Source of the DNA: Bacteroidales bacterium
GTDB taxonomy: Bacteria; Bacteroidota; Bacteroidia; Bacteroidales; F082
Direction of reading: 5' to 3'
NCBI GenBank assembly: GCA_017549805.1
Contig: JAFYNJ010000015.1
Location: 18,568-82,567 of the forward strand
Length of the DNA: 64,000 nt
Position 1 is the stretch's first letter; the number at the start of each line of letters is the position of its first letter. Shown piece by piece: positions 14,374 through 22,386 of the stretch. The notes under the pieces were generated by a model, which was not told where the DNA came from, searched no databases, and saw only the letters and a list, made by a program, of their open reading frames with translations. The position numbers and the translations under genes are program-made.

Positions 14374-16035
14374 ATGGGTACATTAGCAAATCTTTGGCAA
14401 AACCACAGGACATTGGTGGTCTTTGTCATGATCCTAATCATTGTCATCCCTTTCTTGATCTTCTACTTGAGAAAGGCTAGGAATGAACATCCCAAAGGCT
14501 TGATCGCCGCTGCCTTGAGTAACATGGGCGAGCGCTTCGGGTACTACATCATGAACGCCGTGCTGGTGCTGTTCATCTGCTCCAAGTTCGGTATCTCCGA
14601 TGAGACCTCGGGCCTGATCTTCGGTGTGTTCTATTTCTTAATCTATGTGCTTGCGCTTCCTGGCGGTATCATTGCCGACCGCACGCAGAACTACAAGAGG
14701 ACCATCATTACAGGTATCGTCGTGATGGCCATCGGTTATGGATTGCTGTCCATCCCCGTGTTCAGCACTGGTGGCGGCATGAAGTCATGGCCTTTCGTCC
14801 TCGCCATGATTGCCTTGCTGCTCATCGCCTGCGGTAATGGTCTCTTCAAAGGCAACCTGCAAGCTATCGTGGGTCAGCTGTATGACGACTTCGAGGCTGA
14901 AGCCGCCAAGAAAGGCCCTGAGGCTCTGGCTGCAGCCAAGGAAAAGCGCGACAGCGGTTTCCAGATTTTCTATGTGTTCATCAACATCGGTGGTGTGATC
15001 GCCCCGTTTGTGGCTCCCCTTATCCGTGACTGGTGGCTGAGAACCAAGGAATTGGTTTACAACGCCGACCTCCCGCGTCTGTGCCATAAGTTCATCATGG
15101 ACACCATGGAAGGCAACGACATGACCAACCTCACGGCCCTTTCACAAAACTATCCTGGTGCTGCCGAGAACCTCTCTGGTTTCTGCGAGAACTACCTCCA
15201 AGTGTACAACACTGGCGTGCACTATTCCTTCCTCGTCTCCGTGCTGGCTATGCTGATATCGTTGGCAATCTTCATCGCTGTCCGTCACAAACTGCCGAAC
15301 CCGGTGAAGAAGGAAAAGGCCAGTGTCCAGGAATACACCGAAGCTGAACGTCAGGCCGACGCCAAGGAAATCAAGCAGCGCATGGCCGCTTTGTATGCTG
15401 TGTTGGGTATCGCCGTGTTCTTCTGGCTCTCGTTCCACCAGAACGCCCAGTCGCTCTCCATCTTTGCTCGCGACTTCGTGGATACCAGCGCGCTTCCACC
15501 TGAGATTTTGCAATTCATCAACCCGTTCTTCGTGATCGTACTGACGCCTATCGTCATGTGGATTTTTGCCGCATTGGCGCGCAAGGGCAAAGAAGTGTCC
15601 ACGCCTAAGAAGATTGCATTGGGTATGTTCATCGCGGCATGTGCTTACATCTTCCTGATTATCATCGCAGTGGCCAACAACTATCCTTCAGGCAACGCTT
15701 TCAAGGCCCTGCCCGAAGCCGACAAGATGGCGATGAAGACTACGCCGTATGTGATGATCGTGACTTACTTCTTCCTTACTGTGGCTGAGCTGTTCATCTC
15801 GCCATTGGGACTCTCCTTCGTTTCGAAGATCGCTCCTCGCCACATGGTGGGTATGTGCCAAGGTTTGTGGCTGTCGGCCACTGCCATCGGCAACCTCCTC
15901 ATCTTCCTCGGCGTGAGAATGCTCAACGCTTTCCCGCACCAGTGGATGACATGGGGTGTCTTCGCAGTGATATGCCTCGTCTCGATGGGCATCATGCTTG
16001 GTATGCTGAAATGGTTAGAGAGAGTTGCCAAGTAA
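14374..16035 (+). CDS. POT/PTR2-family proton-coupled oligopeptide transporter 1
   Basis: The protein is 553 residues with the POT signature GERFGYYIMNAVLVLFI and a second one, GNGLFKGNLQAIVGQLYD. About 12-14 transmembrane helices are visible. It imports di- or tripeptides with protons across the inner membrane. Unusually, an extra N-terminal hydrophobic helix (LVVFVMILIIVIPFLIFYL) precedes the normal start HPKGL. A long soluble loop rich in Lys, Glu and Ala follows the fourth helix. The second POT gene lies 35 bases downstream, separated by a heptad repeat, so both form one transcript. Confidence 0.9.
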   Translation: MGTLANLWQNHRTLVVFVMILIIVIPFLIFYLRKARNEHPKGLIAAALSNMGERFGYYIMNAVLVLFICSKFGISDETSGLIFGVFYFLIYVLALPGGIIADRTQNYKRTIITGIVVMAIGYGLLSIPVFSTGGGMKSWPFVLAMIALLLIACGNGLFKGNLQAIVGQLYDDFEAEAAKKGPEALAAAKEKRDSGFQIFYVFINIGGVIAPFVAPLIRDWWLRTKELVYNADLPRLCHKFIMDTMEGNDMTNLTALSQNYPGAAENLSGFCENYLQVYNTGVHYSFLVSVLAMLISLAIFIAVRHKLPNPVKKEKASVQEYTEAERQADAKEIKQRMAALYAVLGIAVFFWLSFHQNAQSLSIFARDFVDTSALPPEILQFINPFFVIVLTPIVMWIFAALARKGKEVSTPKKIALGMFIAACAYIFLIIIAVANNYPSGNAFKALPEADKMAMKTTPYVMIVTYFFLTVAELFISPLGLSFVSKIAPRHMVGMCQGLWLSATAIGNLLIFLGVRMLNAFPHQWMTWGVFAVICLVSMGIMLGMLKWLERVAK

Positions 16036-16070
16036 ATCACTCTAAACTCTAAACATTAAACTTTAAACTA
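16036..16070. repeat. heptad repeat (TCTAAAC type) between POT genes
   Basis: Four in-phase 7-base units (TCTAAAC, TCTAAAC, ATTAAAC, TTTAAAC) fill the spacer and end two bases before the ATG of the second transporter. This is the same unit type as at 1908-1935 and, on the opposite strand, 9386-9420. Confidence 0.7.
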
Positions 16071-17753
16071 ATGTTCAAGGGTCATCCTAAAGGCCTCTAT
16101 GCGCTCGCCCTCGCCAACACGGGCGAGCGCTTTGGCTATTATACGATGCTGGCTATCTTCGTGCTCTTCCTGCAAGCCAAGTTCGGCTACAACGAGGCAC
16201 AGGCTGGCAACATCTATGGCATCTTCCTCGGGTGCGTCTATTTCATGCCCCTCATCGGTGGTATGCTGGCCGACCGCTTTGGCTATGGCAAGATGGTCCG
16301 TACGGGCATCATCGTGATGTTCCTCGGCTACCTGCTGTTGGCCGTACCGATGGCGACAGCCACAGCTAAAATCACCATGTTCTCCGCCCTGGCACTGATT
16401 GCTATTGGTACAGGTTTGTTCAAGGGCAACCTCCAAGTGATGGTGGGTAACCTCTACGACGAGGCCAAGTATAGCGCTTTTCGCGACAACGGTTTCAGCC
16501 TGTTCTATATGGCCATCAACATCGGTTCGATGTTCGCTCCCATGGCTGCCACCAAGGTGACCGACCTTTTCCTTGGAAAGGCGGGTTACACATACGTGCC
16601 GCAGATTCCTTCGTTGGCACATCAGTACCTTGATGGAACCATCTCAGCCGACGCTTTGTCAAGTTTTGAAGCCTTGGCAGTGCAGCAGGGAGGCAACGTC
16701 AATGATTTGGCTGGCTTTGCCAACAGCTATATTGATGCTCTTTCTGGAGCTTATAACTATGGTTTTGGTGTGGCCTGCATCTCGCTGATCCTCTCCATGG
16801 CCATCTATCTCGGTTTCCGCAAATGGTACAAGCACGCCGATGTCAACACCAAACAGGCCAAGACGATGGAAAGCACTACGGTCAATGTGGTGGAACTCTC
16901 GAAGGAGCAGACCCGCGAGCGTATCACTGCCTTGGTGATGGTCTTCGCCGTGGTCATCTTCTTCTGGATGTCGTTCCAGCAGGCTGGCCTTTGCCTGACC
17001 TACTTCGCGCGCGACTACACGCAAAGCACCGTTTCGGGCCTTACACGGTTTGGCTTCAATATCTGGTCGTTGACTTTGATAGCCATCTCGATCTATACGA
17101 TGTTCGGAGCGTATCAGGCTACGAAGCCGTTGAACAGGGGATTATTGTGTGGCGTTACGACATTCTTGTGGGTTATGGCAATAATGATCTATAAGACCAT
17201 GCCCGATCCGATCAATGTACTGCCGCAACAGTTCCAGCAGTTCAATCCCTTCTTTGTGGTGGCCCTGACACCTGTCTCGATGGCGGTGTTCGGCGCCTTG
17301 GCAAGAAAGGGGAAGGAACCGTCCTCGCCGCGTAAGATTGGCATGGGTATGATTGTAGCTGCTCTCGGTTTCCTCATCCTGGTGGTCTGTTCTTTCTCGC
17401 TGGCCAGTCCGGCCGAACTGAAAGCGCAAGGCGGTGTGAGCAGCACCTTGGTGTCGCCCAACTGGTTGATCAGCACCTATTTCGTGTTAACTTTCGCTGA
17501 GTTGTTGTTGAGCCCCATCGGCATCTCCTTCGTCACGAAAGTGGCACCACCCAAGTACAAGGGCATGATGATGGGCTTGTGGTTCTGCGTGACCGCCATC
17601 GGCAACTACCTCACCAGTGTCATCGCACGCATCTGGGGTACGGGTATGCCGCTCTGGATGGTCTGGGGCGTCCTCGTGGTGCTTTGTCTCCTCTCTGCCA
17701 TCTTCATCTTCTCGATCATGAAACGGTTGGAGAAGGCTACTTCTGGATGCTAA
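16071..17753 (+). CDS. POT/PTR2-family proton-coupled oligopeptide transporter 2
   Basis: The protein is 560 residues with POT motifs NTGERFGYYTMLAIFVLF and GTGLFKGNLQVMVGNLYD, and 12-14 predicted transmembrane helices. It begins directly at HPKGL, without the extra helix of its upstream paralogue. Clear similarity along the whole length marks the two as a tandem duplication that has diverged, possibly in peptide preference. A strong bidirectional terminator (17766-17803) follows. Confidence 0.9.
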   Translation: MFKGHPKGLYALALANTGERFGYYTMLAIFVLFLQAKFGYNEAQAGNIYGIFLGCVYFMPLIGGMLADRFGYGKMVRTGIIVMFLGYLLLAVPMATATAKITMFSALALIAIGTGLFKGNLQVMVGNLYDEAKYSAFRDNGFSLFYMAINIGSMFAPMAATKVTDLFLGKAGYTYVPQIPSLAHQYLDGTISADALSSFEALAVQQGGNVNDLAGFANSYIDALSGAYNYGFGVACISLILSMAIYLGFRKWYKHADVNTKQAKTMESTTVNVVELSKEQTRERITALVMVFAVVIFFWMSFQQAGLCLTYFARDYTQSTVSGLTRFGFNIWSLTLIAISIYTMFGAYQATKPLNRGLLCGVTTFLWVMAIMIYKTMPDPINVLPQQFQQFNPFFVVALTPVSMAVFGALARKGKEPSSPRKIGMGMIVAALGFLILVVCSFSLASPAELKAQGGVSSTLVSPNWLISTYFVLTFAELLLSPIGISFVTKVAPPKYKGMMMGLWFCVTAIGNYLTSVIARIWGTGMPLWMVWGVLVVLCLLSAIFIFSIMKRLEKATSGC

Positions 17754-17765
17754 CGAATTATTACA

Positions 17766-17803
17766 AAAATGGGGCTATCACGATGTGGTAGCCCCATTTT
17801 TTT
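17766..17803. terminator. bidirectional intrinsic terminator
   Basis: A 12-base perfect stem (AAAATGGGGCTA / TAGCCCCATTTT) with an 11-base loop, A-run on one side and T-run on the other. It lies between the convergent POT and nucleotidase genes. Confidence 0.9.
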
Positions 17804-17815
17804 GTTTATTATCCT

Positions 17816-19447
17816 TTATTTAATATCCTTGATACGGCCTTCGGTGTCGGCATATTCGGTGCCGACATGGTTGTTCTTGTAATTCTCCAAGAAGTTCTGA
17901 ATGATGTCAGTATCAAGAACGCCTGCATCTTGGATGTTGGTGCAGCGTTCCATCATGGCAAAGCCGTCGCCGTGGTCGATGGCCATATAACTTGAGGCTG
18001 CGAAAGTATAAGTCTTATTGATATCCAAAGGTTCGTATTTTCCTGTTTCCTTGTTCAGGATTTCAACTCTCTTGACACGGCGTTCTCCATTAACGCCAGC
18101 AAAGCTATGGTCGGCGTCATAAACTACAGGAGATGGAATGCTGGAGTCGTACTCAAACCTGAGTCCGGAAACTTGTTGGAAACCTCCGAATTCACCTGGG
18201 GCAATGGAAACTGAGAACTCGAGTATGTCGAGCAACAGTTCGCCTGTGCATTCGCCCTTGCAAGTGCCATTCTCGAACGGGAACATGGTGTAAAGGTCGT
18301 TGAAGGTCACATTCCCTTTGGGAAGGTCGGCCCTGATGCTGCCGCCACCGAGGAAAGCAATGTCAGTGCCGAACACCGTCCTGTAAGCATCGGCGCAGAA
18401 GTTGCCGATGTTGCATTCCTGGTTGCGGACGAGGCGGTTGTTTTGCTCATCGTAGGAGCCGAGCCGGACATCGCTGGTGAAGATGACTTGTTCGGCGACT
18501 TTCTTATAACCTTCCTTGATTTCATCGATGAAATTAAGCACTCTGAAGTTTGTTTTGGTGTAGGTTTCGGTTGGGATGAGTTCGGTCTTGAATTTGCCGT
18601 TAGGGTGGATGGTAAGCACACCCATATATTGGAATTTGGTACCTGTGGAGGTCAGGGTGACGTTCTCGCCTTTCTTGTTCTTGACAATGCTGTCAAGAAT
18701 CACGCTGTGGGAGTGGCCGTCGAGAACGACGTCGATGCCGTATGTGTTTTCAATCATGCTGGGAGAGTTGACGCCGCCTTCGCCTTCGCTCTCGTCGCCG
18801 AGGTGAGATAGAACAACCACAAAATCGGCACCTTCCTTTTTGGCTGAGTTGACAGCGTTTTGAACGACGTCGTAAAAGTTGTCAATGCAAAAACTATACA
18901 CGAAATTACCATCCTCATCCTTAAAATAGGAAGGTGTTGAGGAGTTGATCGTATAGGGAGTGGACATCCCGACGAAAGCCACGTCAAAATCGCCGTATTT
19001 GACGATGTGATAAGGTTCGTAAAGCTGCTTTCCCGTCCTGAGATCCTTGAAGTTGCAGCAAAGGCATTTGGCTTCAAGAGCCTCCATGAGCTCCATCTGG
19101 CGGGGAATGCCGTAGTCAAACTCATGGTTACCTAACGTGACATAGTCATAGCCCACTTCGTTCATGATGTTGATGATGTTGCGTCCGTGAGAAGCGGCGC
19201 CCAAACTTCCGCCTTGAACAAAATCGCCATTGGAGACCACCGTGACGTATGGGTGAGTCGCCTTCATCTCGTCCTTGAGAGCGGCAAAGTTGGCATAGCC
19301 ATCAACGCCGCAGTGAACGTCGTTTTCATATAGGACGATGATGTCCTGTGAAGCAGTTGAAGAAACGCGGTTGCTCGAACCGCAAGAAACTGAAAGGCAG
19401 CAGCAGAGGATGCTGGAAGCCAGGAATAGTGCAAAATGTTTTTTCAT
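17816..19447 (-). CDS. 5'-nucleotidase/UshA-type metallophosphatase lipoprotein
   Basis: The lipoprotein signal ends at LSVSC (Cys about residue 22). The N-terminal calcineurin-like domain has VLYENDVHC, VSNGDFVQGG, GNHEFDYG and GHSHSV, the di-metal motifs. The C-terminal 5'-nucleotidase substrate domain includes FLGGGSIRADLPKG and FAASSYMAIDHGDGF. Relatives hydrolyse extracellular nucleotides to nucleosides and phosphate. Its 543 residues match the usual length. It is monocistronic, with a TACTTTTG promoter at 19469-19476 divergent from the queuosine operon. Confidence 0.9.
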   Translation of the reverse strand: MKKHFALFLASSILCCCLSVSCGSSNRVSSTASQDIIVLYENDVHCGVDGYANFAALKDEMKATHPYVTVVSNGDFVQGGSLGAASHGRNIINIMNEVGYDYVTLGNHEFDYGIPRQMELMEALEAKCLCCNFKDLRTGKQLYEPYHIVKYGDFDVAFVGMSTPYTINSSTPSYFKDEDGNFVYSFCIDNFYDVVQNAVNSAKKEGADFVVVLSHLGDESEGEGGVNSPSMIENTYGIDVVLDGHSHSVILDSIVKNKKGENVTLTSTGTKFQYMGVLTIHPNGKFKTELIPTETYTKTNFRVLNFIDEIKEGYKKVAEQVIFTSDVRLGSYDEQNNRLVRNQECNIGNFCADAYRTVFGTDIAFLGGGSIRADLPKGNVTFNDLYTMFPFENGTCKGECTGELLLDILEFSVSIAPGEFGGFQQVSGLRFEYDSSIPSPVVYDADHSFAGVNGERRVKRVEILNKETGKYEPLDINKTYTFAASSYMAIDHGDGFAMMERCTNIQDAGVLDTDIIQNFLENYKNNHVGTEYADTEGRIKDIK

Positions 19448-19468
19448 AAGGATGACTGTCTAGTGTCG

Positions 19469-19518
19469 CAAAAGTATGTTTTTTTTCCGTGCTGATTGCA
19501 AACGTTTTGCTAATTTTG
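19469..19518. promoter_or_regulatory. divergent promoters for nucleotidase and que operon
   Basis: The minus-strand -7 element TACTTTTG lies at 19469-19476. The plus-strand -7 element TAATTTTG (19511-19518) is 18 bases before the queF start. The leader is too short to hold a preQ1 riboswitch. Confidence 0.7.
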
Positions 19519-19536
19519 CATTCAAATAATCATTTT

Positions 19537-20022
19537 ATGTCAAGAAACGAACAAGAACTGAAAGGCGTTACATTGCTGGGAAACCAGAATACCCAGTATC
19601 GTTACGATTACACGCCCGAGGTGCTGGAGACCTTTGAAAACAAGCATCCCGAGAACGACTATCTGGTGACGCTGGACTGTCCGGAGTTCACCTCGCTGTG
19701 CCCCAAGACGGGCCAACCCGACTTTGGACACATCATCATCAACTATATTCCGCGCACATTGATGGTGGAGAGCAAGAGCCTGAAACTTTATCTTTTTAGT
19801 TTCCGCAACCATGGCGACTTCCACGAAGATTGTGTGAACATCATCATGAAGGACTTGGTCAAGCTGATGGATCCTAAATACCTGGAGGTCATTGGCCTGT
19901 TCAATCCCCGTGGAGGTATTTCAATAAAGCCTTTTGCCAACTACGGCGATAAGGAACATCAAGACATGGTGAAACAACGTTTAATTGAACAACTGAATAA
20001 CTCCCAACTTCAAACTAAATGA
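19537..20022 (+). CDS. queF: NADPH-dependent 7-cyano-7-deazaguanine reductase QueF
   Basis: The short (YkvM-like, single-domain) QueF reduces the nitrile of preQ0 to the amine of preQ1. Visible motifs are [14 protein letters not shown], with the catalytic Cys and Asp, [20 protein letters not shown], with the substrate/NADPH residues, and GGISIKPF. It has 161 residues from the ATG at 19537; an upstream frame start at 19489 lies before the promoter and is rejected. The stop overlaps the queC start (ATGA). The last residues (SQLQTK) come from a heptad-like AACTTCA repeat. It is the first gene of the queF-C-D-E operon, although QueF acts last. Confidence 0.95.
   Translation: MSRNEQELKGVTLLGNQNTQYRYDYTPEVLETFENKHPENDYLVTLDCPEFTSLCPKTGQPDFGHIIINYIPRTLMVESKSLKLYLFSFRNHGDFHEDCVNIIMKDLVKLMDPKYLEVIGLFNPRGGISIKPFANYGDKEHQDMVKQRLIEQLNNSQLQTK
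19985..20021. repeat. degenerate heptad repeat inside the queF 3' end
   Basis: AACTGAA, TAACTCC, CAACTTC and AAACTAA units with 7-base period encode the queF C-terminal residues and run up to the ATGA overlap with queC. Confidence 0.45.
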
Positions 20023-20678
20023 AGGATGCAGTAATCATCATATCCGGAGGCATGGATTCCACCACCATGTTGTATGAATACCAAGATGAGATTGCCTTGG
20101 CCATTACCTTCGACTATGGCTCCACTCAGAATGGTCGTGAGCGTATCTGTGCCATCACGCATTGCCAACGATTGGGCATCAAGCACATTGTCATCCCGCT
20201 GGAATTCATGCATCGCTATTTCAAGAGTGCTTTGTTGGGTGATCCCGAAGATATTCCGGAAGGTAATTATGATGATGAGAGTATGAAATCAACGGTGGTA
20301 CCTTTTCGCAACGGCATTATGTTGGCCATTGCCGCGGGTATCGCCGAGAGCAACGGTTTGAAACGGGTGATGATTGCCAACCATGCCGGTGACCATTCCA
20401 TCTATCCCGACTGTCGTCCAAGCTTTGTCAATGCGATGTCGGAAGCCATGTCGGCAGGGACGTATGAGAATATCACGGTGTGGGCACCCTACACTTATCT
20501 AAGCAAAAAGGAAATCGCCGAGCATGGAAAAGCCTTGGGCCTGGACTATAGCGAGACTTATTCCTGCTATAAAGGTGGCGAGAAGCATTGCGGTAAATGT
20601 GGTACCTGCCGCGAACGCATCCAAGCCCTGAAGGACGCAGGCATTGTGGATACCACTGAATATGAAACGGAAAACTGA
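20019..20678 (+). CDS. queC: 7-cyano-7-deazaguanine synthase QueC
   Basis: This PP-loop ATPase converts 7-carboxy-7-deazaguanine to preQ0 with ammonia and ATP. The N-terminal [12 protein letters not shown] is the PP-loop (SGGxDS). The C-terminal [18 protein letters not shown] supplies the four zinc-binding Cys. Its 219 residues match the family. The start overlaps the queF stop by four bases. The stop codon and last residues (ETEN*) are encoded within a heptad repeat of GAAAACT units. Confidence 0.96.
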   Translation: MKDAVIIISGGMDSTTMLYEYQDEIALAITFDYGSTQNGRERICAITHCQRLGIKHIVIPLEFMHRYFKSALLGDPEDIPEGNYDDESMKSTVVPFRNGIMLAIAAGIAESNGLKRVMIANHAGDHSIYPDCRPSFVNAMSEAMSAGTYENITVWAPYTYLSKKEIAEHGKALGLDYSETYSCYKGGEKHCGKCGTCRERIQALKDAGIVDTTEYETEN

Positions 20679-20712
20679 AAACTGAACAACTGACTAACTT
20701 CCAACTGAACAA
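20662..20712. repeat. heptad repeat (GAAAACT/CAACTGA type) between queC and queD
   Basis: GAAACG, GAAAACT, GAAAACT and then looser GAACAACT-like units run from the queC stop to the queD ATG. Confidence 0.6.
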
Positions 20713-21065
20713 TGTATTACGTAAGAAAAACCTTGGAGATTTCTGCTTGTCACCAATTGTACCTTGATTACGAGAGCAAATGCGAGAACTTGCATGGCCA
20801 TAACTGGAAGATCAATGTATATTGCAGGGCTGAAAAGCTCGACAGCAACGGCATGGTATGTGACTTTACCGAAATCAAACGCTTGATTCATGGTAAGATC
20901 GACCATACCAACATCAACGAGGTGCTTGACTTCAACCCGACGGCTGAAAATCTGGCGCATTGGATTGTGGAAACCGTTCCGAACTGCTACCGCGCCGACG
21001 TGTGGGAGTCGCGTGACAATAAGGCATCTTATATCAAGGACGACGCGCCGCAATGTTTCGAATAA
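20712..21065 (+). CDS. queD: 6-carboxy-5,6,7,8-tetrahydropterin synthase QueD
   Basis: This T-fold enzyme makes 6-carboxytetrahydropterin from dihydroneopterin triphosphate. Zinc ligands and catalytic Cys are visible: His in SACHQLY, then CENLHGHNW with Cys and the HxH pair. A further DHTNIN and a late Glu (VWES) complete the active site. It has 117 residues, the usual short form. Its 3' end overlaps queE by 13 bases in another frame, indicating tight translational coupling. Confidence 0.95.
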   Translation: MYYVRKTLEISACHQLYLDYESKCENLHGHNWKINVYCRAEKLDSNGMVCDFTEIKRLIHGKIDHTNINEVLDFNPTAENLAHWIVETVPNCYRADVWESRDNKASYIKDDAPQCFE

Positions 21066-21640
21066 ACGAAATATTCCATTCTCTCCAAGGCGAAGGCTTC
21101 CACACGGGGACGCCTGCCGTATTTGTGCGTTTCAGCGGATGCAACCTGCGTTGTGCCTTCTGCGACACGCAACACCACGAAGGTGTGACGATGTCGCTGC
21201 AAGAAATTGTCGCTGAAATCAACCGATATCCCGATGTGCCGCTGGTAGTGCTTACGGGTGGTGAGCCGTCGCTATTCATCAATGAAGCTTTTATCGAAGA
21301 ACTCAAAAAAACCGGCAAACGCATTGCTATCGAAACCAACGGTACAAGGCCCTTGCCGAAGAATCTGGATTGGGTGACATTCTCGCCCAAGACCGGTTTC
21401 GATGGGGGAGACGTTGAGCCCGTCCTCCTCAAGGAATGTGATGAGCTGAAGGTGGTTTATCTGGGGCAAGATCTCTCACAATATGACGGCATCCAAGCCG
21501 CCCATCGTTTTCTCCAGCCTTGTTTTTCGGAAAATGAAAACGAGCGCCAAGTCAATATGAAAGCTTGTGTGGAGGCGGTGATGAATAACCCTGGTTGGCG
21601 TCTTTCGCTACAAGTCCATCGGATATTGAATATCCGTTAA
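21053..21640 (+). CDS. queE: 7-carboxy-7-deazaguanine synthase QueE (radical SAM)
   Basis: This radical SAM enzyme rearranges 6-carboxytetrahydropterin to 7-carboxy-7-deazaguanine. The Cys cluster is CNLRCAFC (CX3CX2C), preceded by the family start IFHSLQGEGFHTGTPAVF and followed by LTGGEPS for SAM binding. It has 195 residues, a normal short QueE. It is the last gene of the que operon. The stop shares TTAA (21637-21640) with the stop of the convergent methyltransferase gene. Confidence 0.95.
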   Translation: MFRINEIFHSLQGEGFHTGTPAVFVRFSGCNLRCAFCDTQHHEGVTMSLQEIVAEINRYPDVPLVVLTGGEPSLFINEAFIEELKKTGKRIAIETNGTRPLPKNLDWVTFSPKTGFDGGDVEPVLLKECDELKVVYLGQDLSQYDGIQAAHRFLQPCFSENENERQVNMKACVEAVMNNPGWRLSLQVHRILNIR

Positions 21641-22380
21641 CCTCTCTGTCTTCTGAATTCTGTCTTCTGACTTCTATAAACAAGAAACACCGCCGGTTTC
21701 TTGTTCAGATCCCCTTTGAACGACTTCCACTCCCCGATGCTTTGGCTGACGATGAGCTCGTCGTCGCAGGTGAGGTTGCACGCGACGCAGAGCAGGGTGG
21801 AGGGGTGCAGGTTCTTGCACAGGTCCTGCAACATGGCGTTGTTGCGGAAAGGCGTCTCGATGAAGAGCTCTGTCTCGTTGTTGGCTGCCGACCTGCGTTC
21901 CAAGTCCTTGATGGCGTTTTGCCGTTCGGGGCTCTTGATGGGTAGGTAGCCGTGGAAAGCGAAGGCCTGTCCGTTGAACCCCGAGGCCATCAAGGCTAAG
22001 ATCATGGCGTTGGGGCCCACCAACGGGATGACTTGGATGCCGGCCGAGTGGGCCAGATCGACCACTAAGGCTCCTGGGTCGGCCACGCAAGGCGTTCCGG
22101 CTTCCGACATCAAGCCCATGTCTTCTCCGTTGAGGCAGGCACCGAGGTGTTCCATCAGGTCGAGGTTATGGGCATTGTGCTTGTCAAGCTCGATGAACTC
22201 GATCTCGTCGATGGCACAATCCATGCCGATGCGGCTCAGCACGCGGCGTGAGGTTCGGGTGTTCTCCACCACGAAATGCTTCAACTTCTTGATGATGGTC
22301 AAAGTGCCTTCAGGCAGCACCTGCTCGGGCTTTGTCGCTCCCAACAGATTGGGTACCAGATAGAGTTTTCCGAAAGGCAT
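21637..22380 (-). CDS. RsmI-like SAM-dependent (tetrapyrrole methylase fold) methyltransferase
   Basis: The protein is 247 residues with the RsmI-type pattern KLYLVPNLLG, GLMSEAGTPCVADPG and PLVGPNAMILALMASGF, and a late FIETPFRN. RsmI 2'-O-methylates C1402 of 16S rRNA. This protein is shorter than E. coli RsmI and lacks its C-terminal helical domain, as in many Bacteroidota, which often carry two such genes. I therefore keep the call to RsmI-like. Its tail QKTEFRRQRG is encoded by the adjacent heptad repeat. The start is 7 bases downstream of the dnaA stop on the same strand. Confidence 0.82.
   Translation of the reverse strand: MPFGKLYLVPNLLGATKPEQVLPEGTLTIIKKLKHFVVENTRTSRRVLSRIGMDCAIDEIEFIELDKHNAHNLDLMEHLGACLNGEDMGLMSEAGTPCVADPGALVVDLAHSAGIQVIPLVGPNAMILALMASGFNGQAFAFHGYLPIKSPERQNAIKDLERRSAANNETELFIETPFRNNAMLQDLCKNLHPSTLLCVACNLTCDDELIVSQSIGEWKSFKGDLNKKPAVFLVYRSQKTEFRRQRG
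21641..21681. repeat. heptad repeat (TCTGTCT/TCTGAAT type)
   Basis: Five 7-base units (TCTGTCT, TCTGAAT, TCTGTCT, TCTGACT, TCTATAA) begin right after the queE stop. On the minus strand they encode the C-terminal residues QKTEFRRQRG of the RsmI-like protein. Confidence 0.7.
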
Positions 22381-22386
22381 GGAAGA

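Noticed and set aside
19489-19536. preQ1 riboswitch upstream of queF
   Set aside because: The predicted leader between the promoter and the ATG is under 20 bases, too short for any preQ1 class.
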